From the NCBI RefSeq assembly GCF_001556045.1, contig NZ_LSIC01000199.1, positions 1 to 61,818 of the forward strand: a stretch of 61,818 nt of DNA. The letters run 5' to 3'. Positions within the stretch are counted from its first letter, which is position 1. Every line of letters begins with the position of its first letter. The notes beneath the pieces are model-generated. The model was given only the letters and a program-made list of their open reading frames with translations, ran no database searches and was not told the DNA's origin. This stretch comes from Bradyrhizobium sp. CCH5-F6 (GTDB lineage Bacteria > Pseudomonadota > Alphaproteobacteria > Rhizobiales > Xanthobacteraceae). A program made the position numbers and the translations under genes. This document shows positions 23,715 through 33,752 of this stretch, one piece after another.

Positions 23715-23731
23715 TCTCCGAGTTGGATCGT

Positions 23732-25352
<1,621 letters not shown>

Positions 25353-25544
25353 CGGAACGGAGTTGGAGAATGATCCGTATCGCGCTGCACGCAGTGCGAC
25401 AATCCGTTCAATTCGGCTTGCGTGGGCTTGTCGCGGTCGCTCACGTCATTAAAACGACCGCAAGCGACCCTACCAGCCGATTCCCGACGCTCTCTCCGCC
25501 GTCTGCGCTCGCAATGACGAGCTCTCAGATCCAGACTCGTTTCA

Positions 25545-26459
25545 ATGCCCCTGTTCAAGAACCTCTCCGCCTATGACGACCGCTCGGCGCGGCTGGCCGG
25601 CATCGCCTTGATGGTGCTGTCGATCTTCATGTTCTCGTTCGGCGACGCCATGGGCAAGTTCCTGGTCGGCACGTATTCCGTGGGGCAGCTGCTGTTCCTG
25701 CGCGCCTGCGCGGCGCTGCTCCTGCTGGCACCGCTGATCTGGCGGCAGCGTCACGAGTTCCTGCATCTGGAGCGGCCGCGCCTGCAGCTGATTCGCGTCG
25801 TGCTGTCGACGCTGGAGGTGGCGGCCTTCTTCCTCGCGACCGTCTATCTGCCGCTCGCCGACGTCATCACCTACTATCTCGCCGGACCGATCTTCGTCAC
25901 TGCGATGTCGGCGATCTTCCTGGGGGAGAAGGTCGGCTGGCGGCGCTGGACCGCCATCCTGATCGGCTTCTGCGGCGTCCTGATCGCACTGCGCCCGTCG
26001 GCGCAGACCGTCAGCCTGCCGGCGCTGATCGCGCTCGGCGGCAGCCTGTCGTTTGCGACCCTGATGCTGATCACGCGCAGCCTGCGCAAGACGCCCGACA
26101 TCGTGATGGCGTCCTCGCAATTCATCGGCACGTTTTCGCTGGGGGCCGTGCTGTCGGCCTTCCATTGGGTGCCGCCGACACCCGGCAGCCTCGTGATCTT
26201 CGCGCTGGCGGGCTGCGTTTCGGTCGCCGCGCTGTTCTGCGTCAACCGCTCGCTCAAGCTCGCGCCGGCCAGCGTCGTCGTGCCCTACCAATATTCGATG
26301 ATTGTCTGGGCCGTGATCTTCGGCTTCGTCGTGTTCGGCGATGTGCCGTCGATCGCAACCCTCGTGGGCGCCGCCATCATCATCGGCGCCGGGTTCTACA
26401 TCTATTTGCGCGAGCGCGATCTGGGGCGCCCGAGCGCCGACGTGAATCCGCCTGCGTGA
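25545..26459 (+). CDS. EamA/DMT-superfamily transporter
   Basis: 304 residues with ten predicted transmembrane segments in two EamA repeats (about 15-145 and 160-295). Typical features are FGDAMGKFLVG, PLADVITYYLAGPIFVTAMSA and VVVPYQYSMIVWAVIFG. DMT proteins export amino acids, metabolites or drugs; the substrate is not predictable. It is transcribed opposite to its neighbours, and a palindromic repeat follows it. Confidence 0.88.
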   Translation: MPLFKNLSAYDDRSARLAGIALMVLSIFMFSFGDAMGKFLVGTYSVGQLLFLRACAALLLLAPLIWRQRHEFLHLERPRLQLIRVVLSTLEVAAFFLATVYLPLADVITYYLAGPIFVTAMSAIFLGEKVGWRRWTAILIGFCGVLIALRPSAQTVSLPALIALGGSLSFATLMLITRSLRKTPDIVMASSQFIGTFSLGAVLSAFHWVPPTPGSLVIFALAGCVSVAALFCVNRSLKLAPASVVVPYQYSMIVWAVIFGFVVFGDVPSIATLVGAAIIIGAGFYIYLRERDLGRPSADVNPPA

Positions 26460-26471
26460 ACGCTTCCTCTT

Positions 26472-26505
26472 CGTCCCGGGCCGCGCGAAGCGTGAGCCCG
26501 GGACG
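26472..26505. repeat. Short palindromic repeat after the EamA gene
   Basis: Arms cgtcccggg / cccgggacg around an inner gccgcgcgaagcgtga stretch. The inner sequence resembles the gcgcgcgaagcgcga core of the long palindrome at 4171-4273. Confidence 0.65.
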
Positions 26506-26533
26506 ACAGCGGAGAATGTGGCGCGCCCGTGCC

Positions 26534-27148
26534 CTACCTCATGCGCCGCGCACTGCTCCAGCTCTTCAGCGACGCCCAGACGCCGCGTGAGAGGCGGAAG
26601 CAGTCGACGGGCGTCGAGGAGCCCAGCGCGAGGAAACGGTGCAGCTGCACGCCGCTCCACTGGAAGCCGCACTTCTCCAGCACCTTGCGCGAGGCCGGAT
26701 TGGTGACGCGCGCACCGGCATGGAGATGCTCGTCCTCGAACTCCTCGAAGAAGAAGTCGATCGCACCGCGCGCCGCTTCGGTCGCATAGCCCCGGCCCCA
26801 ATGCTCGACGCCGAGCCAGTAGCCGAGCTCGGCATTGCCGGGCGTGGAGCAGTCGATGCCGACCATGCCGACCGGCCCTGAATCGTGCTCGATCAGGAAC
26901 ACGGTCTCGCTGCCGAGCGCGGCGGTGGCGCGGATGAATTCCACGGCGTGGTCCTGCGAATAGGGATGCGGCAGCCGGCGGGTGTTTTCCGCGATGCGGC
27001 GGTCGTTGGCGAGCCGGGCGATGGTCCTGACGTCGGCGAGTGTCGGCCGCCGCAAGGTCAGCCGCTCGGTGGCGACGACGCTGGGTCTCGCCTCCTGCAA
27101 GGTCACGCTCGAGAAATCCTGCAACATGTCCGGCTCCGTGAAAGTCAC
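26534..27148 (-). CDS. GNAT family N-acetyltransferase (RimJ/RimL-like)
   Basis: 204 residues. GNAT features are ATERLTLRRPTLADVRTI (about 26-43), GYWLGVEHWGRGYATEA (acetyl-CoA-binding R/Q-x-x-G-x-A type) and ARVTNPASRKVLEKCGF. These place it near the RimJ/L group that acetylates protein N termini, but the target is unknown. It is 126 bp downstream of rpmA and separated from it by a terminator. Confidence 0.87.
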   Translation of the reverse strand: MTFTEPDMLQDFSSVTLQEARPSVVATERLTLRRPTLADVRTIARLANDRRIAENTRRLPHPYSQDHAVEFIRATAALGSETVFLIEHDSGPVGMVGIDCSTPGNAELGYWLGVEHWGRGYATEAARGAIDFFFEEFEDEHLHAGARVTNPASRKVLEKCGFQWSGVQLHRFLALGSSTPVDCFRLSRGVWASLKSWSSARRMR

Positions 27149-27166
27149 TAAGTCAAAGTGAGCAAC

Positions 27167-27197
27167 GAAAAGGGGAGGCCGGTTTCCCGCCTCCCCT
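27167..27197 (-). terminator. Rho-independent terminator of rplU-rpmA
   Basis: A 9-bp perfect stem (aggggaggc / gcctcccct) followed on the minus strand by four Ts. It lies 78 bp beyond the rpmA stop. Confidence 0.8.
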
Positions 27198-27274
27198 GGA
27201 GCCTTTGATCTCTCGATCTCTAGGACTCCGCCGGTTCAGTCAGGACCCGGCGGACTCCAAATTTGATCCACCGT

Positions 27275-27544
27275 CTATTCAGCCGCCTCGGCGATCGGGA
27301 GCACCGATACGAAGGTGCGGCCGTTGGCTTTGGCCTGGAACGCAACACGACCCTCGATCTTGGCGAACAGGGTGTGGTCCGTGCCCATGCCGACATTGAG
27401 GCCGGGGTGCCAGGTCGTGCCGCGCTGACGCGCAATGATGTTGCCGGGAGTGACGATCTCCCCGCCGAACGCCTTGATACCGAGGCGCTTGCCTTTGGAA
27501 TCGCGTCCGTTACGCGATGAACCGCCTGCTTTTTTGTGAGCCAT
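27275..27544 (-). CDS. rpmA: Large-subunit ribosomal protein bL27
   Basis: 89 residues. [22 protein letters not shown] and [19 protein letters not shown] are the standard bL27 N terminus and core. The flexible N terminus reaches the peptidyl transferase centre. It is the second gene of the rplU-rpmA unit, 102 bp after rplU. Confidence 0.98.
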   Translation of the reverse strand: MAHKKAGGSSRNGRDSKGKRLGIKAFGGEIVTPGNIIARQRGTTWHPGLNVGMGTDHTLFAKIEGRVAFQAKANGRTFVSVLPIAEAAE

Positions 27545-27646
27545 GGCTCGTCTCCGAAATCCTGCGTATGTCTAGGTCAATTCCTTGACGGAATCATTTC
27601 AAAAGGTCTCACGCATCAATTCGTGAACTGGCGTGATCGATTCTCG

Positions 27647-28033
27647 TTACTCGGCGGCTTCCGCTGCCGGCTCCTTGGCCACCTTCTCCCGCTTCGGGCG
27701 CGGGCCCTTGGTGGGCTTGGCGCCATCCGTCAGGATCTCGCTGATGCGGAGCACCGTGATCTCGTCGCGATAGCCGCGCTTGCGGCGCGAATTCTTGCGG
27801 CGGCGCTTCTTGAACGCGATGACCTTGGGGCCGCGCTTGTGGTCGAGCACCTCGACCGCAACGGACGCACCCGCCACCGTCGGAACGCCCAGCACCGGCG
27901 TGTCGCCGCCTACCACCAGAACTTCATTCAACTGCACGATCGAGCCGACTTCGCCTTCGATCTTGCCAACTTCCAGGACATCATCCGGCACGACGCGGTA
28001 TTGCTTGCCGCCGGTTTTGATGACTGCGAACAT
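27647..28033 (-). CDS. rplU: Large-subunit ribosomal protein bL21
   Basis: 128 residues. The core [14 protein letters not shown] ... [27 protein letters not shown] is diagnostic. A Lys/Ala/Glu-rich C-terminal extension (about 105-128) is longer than in E. coli L21 but common in Rhizobiales. It is first of the L21/L27 operon, with a promoter about 160 bp upstream. Confidence 0.98.
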   Translation of the reverse strand: MFAVIKTGGKQYRVVPDDVLEVGKIEGEVGSIVQLNEVLVVGGDTPVLGVPTVAGASVAVEVLDHKRGPKVIAFKKRRRKNSRRKRGYRDEITVLRISEILTDGAKPTKGPRPKREKVAKEPAAEAAE

Positions 28034-28376
28034 CGTTTTTTTCCTTCGTGTTCAATCCCGGCCTCGCGACAGTTTGTCCGGGCCGGCTTTTTATCAGTCG
28101 CTAAGGGTTCATGCGCGTTTGTGCGGGTGGGGCTTACCCCTTTGAAAACCCACGCAAAAGCAAGCGGCGCGAGAAACGCCCCGCGCCGATTGTGGGACTT
28201 ATAGCCGCTGGACGCCGCGAGTCAAGGAAAACCGCGGGAAAAGGGCCGAGATTTGAAGGATTTGCAGCGTTTGCAAGGGCCGAGCGGAATCTCGGCCCGC
28301 GCTGCAACCAAGGGGTTCCCTCGCCGTTGTCCTCGCAAATCTCACGCGGGCCAAATCTCAAGCGGGCAGGGCTATC
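28034..28376. other. 343-bp gap between rplU and the ROK gene
   Basis: It separates divergent transcription units. The left part is the rplU leader (about 160 bases from the predicted start site). The middle holds the rplU promoter (28198-28225). The right part has no clear coding frame or second promoter that I can support. Confidence 0.6.
28198..28225 (-). promoter_or_regulatory. Sigma70-type promoter of rplU-rpmA
   Basis: On the minus strand TTGACT (28225-28220) and TATAAG (28203-28198) are separated by 16 bases. This is close to the vegetative consensus and correctly placed upstream of rplU. Confidence 0.75.
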
Positions 28377-29528
28377 ATGGCAACGGACGAACTGGTCAAG
28401 ACGACGGGCATTGCCCAGCACGGGGCCGAGCGGCTGCCGTCGGTGGATGTCGACAGCTTCAACATCGAGATCAAGGACGAGGACGGTTTTCTCGGCGACC
28501 GCGCCAGCAGGGGCGCCTTTCGCGAGATCCTCGACCATTGGCGCAAGCCGCTGCGCAAGAGCGGCGAGGACCCGTTCGGCAAGGAGCCCACGGAAGACAT
28601 CAGCAAGAAGACGCTGGACGCCATCATGGTCGGCGACGACGTCGAGGCCTCGGCCGTGGTGCACAGCGCCATCGAGGAGTTCGCGCAGGAGCTTGCCTAT
28701 GTCACGCGCCGCTTCCTCAAGACCAAGGCCTGGGCCAAGACCGAGTGCATCGTGGTCGGCGGCGGCTTCCGCGATTCCCGGCTCGGGGAGCTCGCGATCG
28801 CGCGCACCGAGATCATCCTGAAATCCGAGGATTTCAAGATCGACCTCCACCCGATCCGCCATCATCCCGACGAAGCCGGCCTGATCGGGGCGCTGCATCT
28901 GGCGCCGTCCTGGATCTTCGAGGCCCATGACAGCATTCTCGCCGTCGACATCGGCGGCACCAACATCCGCTGCGGCCTGGTGGAAACCGGCTGGAAGAAG
29001 GCCAAGGATCTGTCGAAGGCCAAGGTGGTGCATTCGGAGCTGTGGCGCCACGCCGACGACGAGCCCACGCGCGAAGGCGCGGTGAAGCGGCTCACCAAGA
29101 TGTTGAAGGGGCTGATCACGGTCGCCGAGACGGAAGGCTACAAGCTCGCGCCTTTCATTGGGATCGCCTGCCCCGGCGTGATCAATCCGGACGGATCGAT
29201 CGAGAAGGGTGCGCAGAACCTGCCGGGCAATTGGGAGAGCAGCAAGTTCAACCTGCCGGCGAGCCTGATCGAGGGCATCCCCGCCATCGGCGATCACGAC
29301 ACCGCCATCCTGATGCACAATGACGGTGTCGTTCAGGGCCTGTCGGAAGTGCCGTTCATGCAGGATGTCGAGCGCTGGGGCGTGCTCACCATCGGCACCG
29401 GGCTCGGCAATGCCCGCTTCACCAACCGCCGCAAGGAGAACGGCAAGGACAAGGAGAAGGACGCGCCGGAGAACGGCAAGAAGAAGAGCAAGAACGACAA
29501 GAACGACAAGAACGACAAGAACGACTAG
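28377..29528 (+). CDS. ROK-family (glucokinase-like) protein with long N-terminal extension
   Basis: 383 residues. The sugar-kinase phosphate motif LAVDIGGTNIRCGLV begins near residue 186, and FIGIACPGVINPDGS and LTIGTGLGNARF follow. The first about 180 residues are not part of a usual ROK kinase and include VVGGGFRDSRLGELAIARTE. The C-terminal tail is low complexity and ends in four tandem K-N-D repeats made of a 9-base DNA repeat. The function may be a sugar kinase or a sensor; the ROK zinc cysteines are not visible. Confidence 0.75.
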   Translation: MATDELVKTTGIAQHGAERLPSVDVDSFNIEIKDEDGFLGDRASRGAFREILDHWRKPLRKSGEDPFGKEPTEDISKKTLDAIMVGDDVEASAVVHSAIEEFAQELAYVTRRFLKTKAWAKTECIVVGGGFRDSRLGELAIARTEIILKSEDFKIDLHPIRHHPDEAGLIGALHLAPSWIFEAHDSILAVDIGGTNIRCGLVETGWKKAKDLSKAKVVHSELWRHADDEPTREGAVKRLTKMLKGLITVAETEGYKLAPFIGIACPGVINPDGSIEKGAQNLPGNWESSKFNLPASLIEGIPAIGDHDTAILMHNDGVVQGLSEVPFMQDVERWGVLTIGTGLGNARFTNRRKENGKDKEKDAPENGKKKSKNDKNDKNDKND

Positions 29529-29573
29529 CTCGCGACGGGCCTTGCTTGAACCAGTGCGCGCCCGGAACTCGAC

Positions 29574-29618
29574 ACCTCTCCCAATGGGAGAGGTCGAATT
29601 GCATCGCAGATGCAATTC
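29574..29618. repeat. Double-hairpin intergenic repeat
   Basis: Two adjacent perfect hairpins: acctctccc-aat-gggagaggt (9-bp stem) and gaattgcatc-gca-gatgcaattc (10-bp stem). This motif pair looks like a dispersed rhizobial intergenic element. It could end ROK transcription. Confidence 0.65.
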
Positions 29619-29824
29619 GGGTGAGGGATTTCGGCCCCCGGCAACGTGGACCGATCGGGTTCTCTGGTCCCGGTCCGGCCTCATCGGCGCCGGAGTAACC
29701 TTGACCGGTTAGGTTAAGGAGCGGATTGCGTTGCGGTGCCCGGGGTGCACGCTACGGTCGAATCGTCGCTTCCACTCGGCCGGCGAAGCCGCCCTTCCCG
29801 GTCAGTATTTCAATAAGCGGCACC

Positions 29825-29858
29825 GGGACCGCCAGTTTTTACCGCGTCTGGCGGTCCC
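29825..29858. other. Strong isolated hairpin (11-bp stem)
   Basis: gggaccgccag and ctggcggtccc are perfect complements around a 12-base loop that starts with five Ts. No T-run follows on the plus strand. It may be a structured leader element or protein site; the function is unknown. Confidence 0.5.
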
Positions 29859-30040
29859 ACCCCTCTCCTGAGTGATTCGAGCGCACCCCAGGCCCCTGTC
29901 GCCGGGAGCGTGGCGCTCCGATCGACCTGCGTCCGCGCCAATTCTCTCCATCTGCCGCTGAAAACCTGCTTGATCGGCTTGGTCGCCGCCACTTGGCATC
30001 GCCAGTTCCGAAAACGGCGCCGATTTTCGTCTCCCGTGCC

Positions 30041-30069
30041 TTGTCTGACCCGCCATCCTCGCCTATTAA
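30041..30069 (+). promoter_or_regulatory. Promoter of tRNA-Ser
   Basis: TTGTCT (30041-30046), a 17-base spacer and TATTAA (30064-30069). The predicted start is near 30076, about 37 bases before the mature tRNA. Confidence 0.7.
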
Positions 30070-30112
30070 CGCCCCCAACCACAGGGGCCACTGCTCCTAT
30101 ATGGCGCCTTCA

Positions 30113-30202
30113 GGAGAGGTGGCAGAGTGGTTGAATGCACCGCACTCGAAATGCGGCATAGGTGCAAGCCTATCGGGGGTTCGAATCCCTCCCTCTCCGC
30201 CA
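30113..30202 (+). tRNA. tRNA-Ser(CGA)
   Basis: 90 nt including encoded CCA (30200-30202). The acceptor stem is GGAGAGG / CCTCTCC. The anticodon stem ccgca/tgcgg encloses loop ctcgaaa with anticodon CGA at 30147-30149 (reads UCG). The long variable arm ATAGG-loop-CCTAT is the class II hallmark of tRNA-Ser, and the T arm GGGGGTTCGAATCCCTC is regular. A tyrosine recombinase begins 94 bp downstream, so the 3' half is probably the attachment site of the island to the right. Confidence 0.97.
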
Positions 30203-30265
30203 CCCCCCTCGAAAACCCCTAGAAAACAGCGGACCTTTTGAATCCAAAGGGTTTTCCGGATCCAC

Positions 30266-30290
30266 CGTCGGTACACAACGTCGGTACACA
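30266..30290 (+). repeat. 12-bp tandem direct repeat before the integrase
   Basis: cgtcggtacaca occurs at 30266-30277 and again at 30279-30290 with one base between. It ends 6 bases before the integrase ATG and so overlaps its ribosome-binding region. It could be recombinase arm sites or an autoregulatory operator; this is inference. Confidence 0.6.
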
Positions 30291-30296
30291 CGGATC

Positions 30297-31628
30297 ATGG
30301 TTAACGCATCGTTTACGCCCAAGCGCCATCCGGAAAGCGGAATCTATCTGTTCCGGAAACGCGTCCCCGAACGATTGAAGGACGTCGTCGGCAAGAGCGA
30401 GATCAAGTTCTCGCTGCAGACGCGCGATCCCGCCACGGCGCGGATCCGCAACCTCGAAGAGCTGGCGCGGCTCGAGCGCGCCTGGGCGGAGATCGACGGC
30501 ACGCGCACCACGAATTCGGAGCGCTTCGCCTCCTACCTGGACGCCAAATTCTCGCGCGCGCCCGCGGCGGCCCGTCAGCCGGCTCCGGCCGCCACCGACA
30601 CCGCGCCGATGCCGGCCGCGCCCGCCTCGTCGCCGATATCCGCGACGGCAGCTATGTCCGCGACGGCAGCCTCGCCGACGGCACGGGCCGGAGGGGCGCC
30701 GAAGCCGCCGGTGCCGCTGCGCCGGGTGTTCAAGTCCTACGCCAAGGAGGCGAAGCTCTCCCACGGTACCGTCAAGCGGTGGTCGCCGGTGATCGACCGC
30801 CTGATCGCGCGTCTTGGCCACGAGGACGCCGCGGCGATCCAGCCCGCCGACCTGGTCGCCTGGAAGGACGCCCTGCTGGAGGAGGGCATGTCCAACATCA
30901 CGGTCCGCGACGTCTACATCGCGGCGACCAAGGCGACGCTGCAGTTCGCGGTCGACCAGCGCTGGCTTTCCGCGAATCCGGCGAAGGAGGTCAGGGTGCG
31001 CGTGCCGAAGAAGGTCAAGGAGCGCGAGAAGGGCTTCGACGGCGACGAGGCGATCACCATCCTGTCCGCCACGCTGCGTCCGTTCTCGCATCTGATCAGC
31101 AAGGAGATGAAGGCGGCGCGGCGCTGGGTGCCGTGGATCTGCGCCTACACCGGCGCGCGGGTCAACGAGATCACGCCGGTCACCGGCGCCTCCTTCGTCA
31201 AGCGCGACGGGATCTGGATGATCCGCATCCGCGGCGCCGACGCGAAGACGCGCAACTACCGCGAGGTGCCGCTGCACAGCCACCTGATCGAGATGGGCCT
31301 TCTGGATCTCGCGAAGTCGTGCGGCGCGAAGCCGCTGTTCTACGACCCGGGCCGCAGCCGCGGGGGCAAGGACTCGAACCCGCACCACAAGAAGGTGGCC
31401 GAGCGCCTCGCCGAGTGGGTCCGCTCGCTCGGCATCGACGGGGACGTCGCGCCGAACCACGGCTGGCGCCACCGCTTCTCGTCGATGTCGCGCCTGATCG
31501 GCATGAGCGAGGAGGTGCGCAACATCATACAGGGCCATGCCGGAACGCGGACCGCCGGCGACTACGGCGAGACCTGGCCGCTGGTGGCGCTGCGCGAGAT
31601 CGAAAAGTTGCCGCGCTACGCGGCCTGA
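30297..31628 (+). CDS. DUF6538-type site-specific tyrosine recombinase (integrase 1)
   Basis: 443 residues. The DUF6538 N terminus (GIYLFRKRVPERLKDVVGKSE, about 15-35) is followed by an Ala/Pro linker with repeats (about 88-138), a core-binding domain (about 140-235) and the catalytic domain. Catalytic residues are R288 (YTGARVNE), K317, H388-x-x-R391 (NHGWRHR), H414 (QGHAG) and Y423. The start at 30297 fits the domain. It is the enzyme expected to integrate the island at tRNA-Ser. The following gene array starts only 11 bp after its stop. Confidence 0.92.
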   Translation: MVNASFTPKRHPESGIYLFRKRVPERLKDVVGKSEIKFSLQTRDPATARIRNLEELARLERAWAEIDGTRTTNSERFASYLDAKFSRAPAAARQPAPAATDTAPMPAAPASSPISATAAMSATAASPTARAGGAPKPPVPLRRVFKSYAKEAKLSHGTVKRWSPVIDRLIARLGHEDAAAIQPADLVAWKDALLEEGMSNITVRDVYIAATKATLQFAVDQRWLSANPAKEVRVRVPKKVKEREKGFDGDEAITILSATLRPFSHLISKEMKAARRWVPWICAYTGARVNEITPVTGASFVKRDGIWMIRIRGADAKTRNYREVPLHSHLIEMGLLDLAKSCGAKPLFYDPGRSRGGKDSNPHHKKVAERLAEWVRSLGIDGDVAPNHGWRHRFSSMSRLIGMSEEVRNIIQGHAGTRTAGDYGETWPLVALREIEKLPRYAA

Positions 31629-31639
31629 AGGAGAAGAGA

Positions 31640-31999
31640 ATGTCCGACGTCACCTACACCATGTTCATCGACCGCTGCGGCAGGCCGGGGGAGATCGTCG
31701 CGCGCCGCGTCACGTCGTCCCGGGCGCTGGTCATCGCGCTGGGGCACGGCGGCGCCGGCCAAGCCGAGGTCGTCCACAAGGACGTCGGCCGGCTGCGCTA
31801 CTTCGCGATCGGGCGGCGGCTCGCAGACGGCTCCTTCGAGTGCGCGAAGCATGTCGTGATGCCGCGCTCCGACGACATGTCGCTCGACACCGAACGCGCG
31901 ATGGAGGCGTTCGAGCGAGTGCTGCTGCAGCACCCCCACGAATTCTGGGACGGCCGCGTCGTGGTCGACGAGGCGTTCGCGCGCCGGCACGTCCACTGA
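31640..31999 (+). CDS. Small protein, paralog family A (A1)
   Basis: 119 residues, function unknown. The pattern is YTMFI near the start, ALVIALGHGG, FAIGRR, SFECA and LLQHPHEFWDGRVV near the end. The same pattern is in the next gene (A2) and, weaker, in A3 and in the N-terminal half of the C genes. AAGGAGAAG lies just before the ATG. It begins 11 bp after integrase 1 and is probably co-transcribed with it. No membrane or signal segment. Confidence 0.85.
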   Translation: MSDVTYTMFIDRCGRPGEIVARRVTSSRALVIALGHGGAGQAEVVHKDVGRLRYFAIGRRLADGSFECAKHVVMPRSDDMSLDTERAMEAFERVLLQHPHEFWDGRVVVDEAFARRHVH

Positions 32000-32013
32000 G
32001 ATCGGAGGAAACG

Positions 32014-32388
32014 ATGCAGTCCAGATACACGATGTTCATCGAGAACGCAGATGGCCGCGAGGAGGTCGTGGCGCGCGGCGTGTCGCTGCCCGGCGCGCTG
32101 GTCGTGGCGCTCGCGCATGGCGGCAAGGGTAAGCCCGCGATCGTCTACAGCGACCTCGGCAGTCAGCGTTGTTTCGCGATCGGGCGGCGTCCGATCGCCG
32201 GCGGCCCGTTCGAATGCGCGACCTACACCCTCGTGCAGCGCTCGGACGACGCCGGCCGCGACGCGGACCGCGCCTTCGAGGTCTTCGAGCAGATCCTGCT
32301 GCAGCATCCCCATGAGTTCTGGAACGGCCGCGTCGTGACCGACGAGGAATACCGGCGCCGGCAACATGATCAGGAGAGCGCGACGTGA
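32014..32388 (+). CDS. Small protein, paralog family A (A2)
   Basis: 124 residues. It shares YTMFI, EVVARGVSLPGALVVALAHGG, CFAIGRR, PFECA, RSDDAGRD and LLQHPHEFWNGRVV with A1, so the two are a recent tandem duplication. GGAGGAAACG precedes the ATG (strong ribosome site). The stop overlaps the GTG start of B1 by 4 bases. The function is unknown. Confidence 0.85.
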   Translation: MQSRYTMFIENADGREEVVARGVSLPGALVVALAHGGKGKPAIVYSDLGSQRCFAIGRRPIAGGPFECATYTLVQRSDDAGRDADRAFEVFEQILLQHPHEFWNGRVVTDEEYRRRQHDQESAT

Positions 32389-33068
32389 CCGAGACGACGA
32401 GACTGACGACCTTCCTGCCGGGCTTCGGCGGCTTCCACGGCACGCGATGGACGGACCTGTTCCCGTTCGCACTGCAAAGCTGCGCGGAGCGCTTCGCGCG
32501 TCACGAAGCCGCCGACGAACTGACCGCCGCCGACCTCGCCGCGATCCTGCGCGAGGCCAGCGAGGCGCCGCGCTTCTTCGCTGCGCTGGCGGAGCGCTTC
32601 TGCCGCCGCTACGACGCGGAGATTTCGCGCTGGCTCGGCTTCGAGCTGGAGCTGAAGTTCGCGGAGCTCGACATCCCGCGCGCGCACGGCAGCACCACGG
32701 ACTTTATCCTCGCGACGATGCCGGCGAGCAGCGCCGGCAAGCTGCTCGCGCGCAGCGCCGCGGAAGGGCACCAGCGGCTGATCGGCTCGATCCGGGACCG
32801 CTTCGCGCCCCCGGGCGGCGCCGTTCCCTATCCCGCCGACGTCGTGGAGGAATGGCTGGCCCTGCCGATTGAACGCTGGAGCCGCACCGAGCTCTGCGAC
32901 CTGCTCGCCGGCTTCGTCGATCCCGAGATCGACGAGCGGCTCTACGCCGACATGACGCGCGGAAGCGACGTCAGCACGGCATTCGAGGCGGCCGTCGACT
33001 GGGAGCGGTTCGCCGCGACCCGCGAAGCGGCCCGCCGCGCGCTCTCGGCCGCCCCGGCGAAGCTCTAG
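32385..33068 (+). CDS. Paralog family B protein (B1)
   Basis: 227 residues from a GTG start inside GTGA. Family marks are FLPGFGGFHGTRW at about 9-21, RFCRRYDAEISRWLGFELELKFAEL, ILATMPASSAGKLL and a C-terminal AFEAAVDWERF. Two more members lie at 33096 and 34667. Proteins with an N-terminal FLP-x-F-x-GF are, from memory, common among uncharacterised phage and mobile-element genes. The function is unknown. Confidence 0.82.
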   Translation: MTETTRLTTFLPGFGGFHGTRWTDLFPFALQSCAERFARHEAADELTAADLAAILREASEAPRFFAALAERFCRRYDAEISRWLGFELELKFAELDIPRAHGSTTDFILATMPASSAGKLLARSAAEGHQRLIGSIRDRFAPPGGAVPYPADVVEEWLALPIERWSRTELCDLLAGFVDPEIDERLYADMTRGSDVSTAFEAAVDWERFAATREAARRALSAAPAKL

Positions 33069-33095
33069 TCCGACCACAACGAAAGGAAGAAGGAA

Positions 33096-33752
33096 ATGCG
33101 GATCGTTCCGATGTTCGAAGCTCACCTGCCGGAGTTCTCCGGCTTCGCCTCGCCCGGCTGGGCGGCGCTGCTGTCCGGCCCCAGGCTGCAGGCCGCACAG
33201 AGCCGCGAACTGATCGCGATGAACGACCACGTGCTCGACGCCGATGAGTACCTGGAGATCTTCGACCAGACCGTGGACGAAGCCCGGCAGCGCTCGGCGC
33301 TCTCGAGGTCGTTCTTCGAGATCTTCCGCACCCATCTGTCGGCCGGTCACGGTCTCGGCGACGGCCTGCGTTTCAAGGAATACGACGCGAAGGCCGACCG
33401 CGTCGTGGCGCTCGTCCCGCTGCCTACGGTCATGCGCATCGTCGGTCTGCGCGCGGACGACGGCACCCTGCCGGAGGCGTTCGCGCCGTTCGCGGAGATC
33501 GCCCGCGGATCGGGGGAACGCTCCTACGAGATCGCGCTGCGCCGCCTGCGGCCGCTCGACCCCGCGTCGTTCGGCGACCTGCTGCGGTCGGTCACCACGA
33601 CGGGGCTGGAGACTTCGGCGATCACGGCGATCTGGCACCGCCAGGCCGACGATGCGCTGGAGCATTCGGTCGACTGGAGCCGCTTCTGGACCCTAGTGGA
33701 AGCGCGATGGCGCAAGAAGGTGGCTTCGATCGCCGAGAGGAGCTGTTCATGA
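33096..33752 (+). CDS. Paralog family B protein (B2, diverged)
   Basis: 218 residues. HLPEFSGFASPGW at the N terminus, LRFKEYDAKADRVVALVPLPTVMRI in the middle and ALEHSVDWSRF at the end align in order with B1 and B3 but are the most diverged. AAAGGAAGAAGGAA before the ATG is a good ribosome site. The stop overlaps the ATG of A3 (ATGA). The function is unknown. Confidence 0.82.
   Translation: MRIVPMFEAHLPEFSGFASPGWAALLSGPRLQAAQSRELIAMNDHVLDADEYLEIFDQTVDEARQRSALSRSFFEIFRTHLSAGHGLGDGLRFKEYDAKADRVVALVPLPTVMRIVGLRADDGTLPEAFAPFAEIARGSGERSYEIALRRLRPLDPASFGDLLRSVTTTGLETSAITAIWHRQADDALEHSVDWSRFWTLVEARWRKKVASIAERSCS

Larger units (their letters stand above)
29529..30112. other. 584-bp gap between the ROK gene and tRNA-Ser
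   Basis: No credible coding frame. It holds paired hairpins at 29574-29618 (possible terminator of the ROK gene), a strong isolated hairpin at 29825-29858, and the tRNA promoter at 30041-30069. The rest shows nothing I can name. Confidence 0.6.

Noticed and set aside
29802..30091. Overlapping short minus-strand frames before the tRNA
   Set aside because: Three competing frames in one region, none with a ribosome site or domain; they only reflect low stop-codon density.
30162..30296. Upstream extension of integrase 1 into the tRNA
   Set aside because: The frame would begin inside the tRNA gene; the DUF6538 domain begins after the ATG at 30297.
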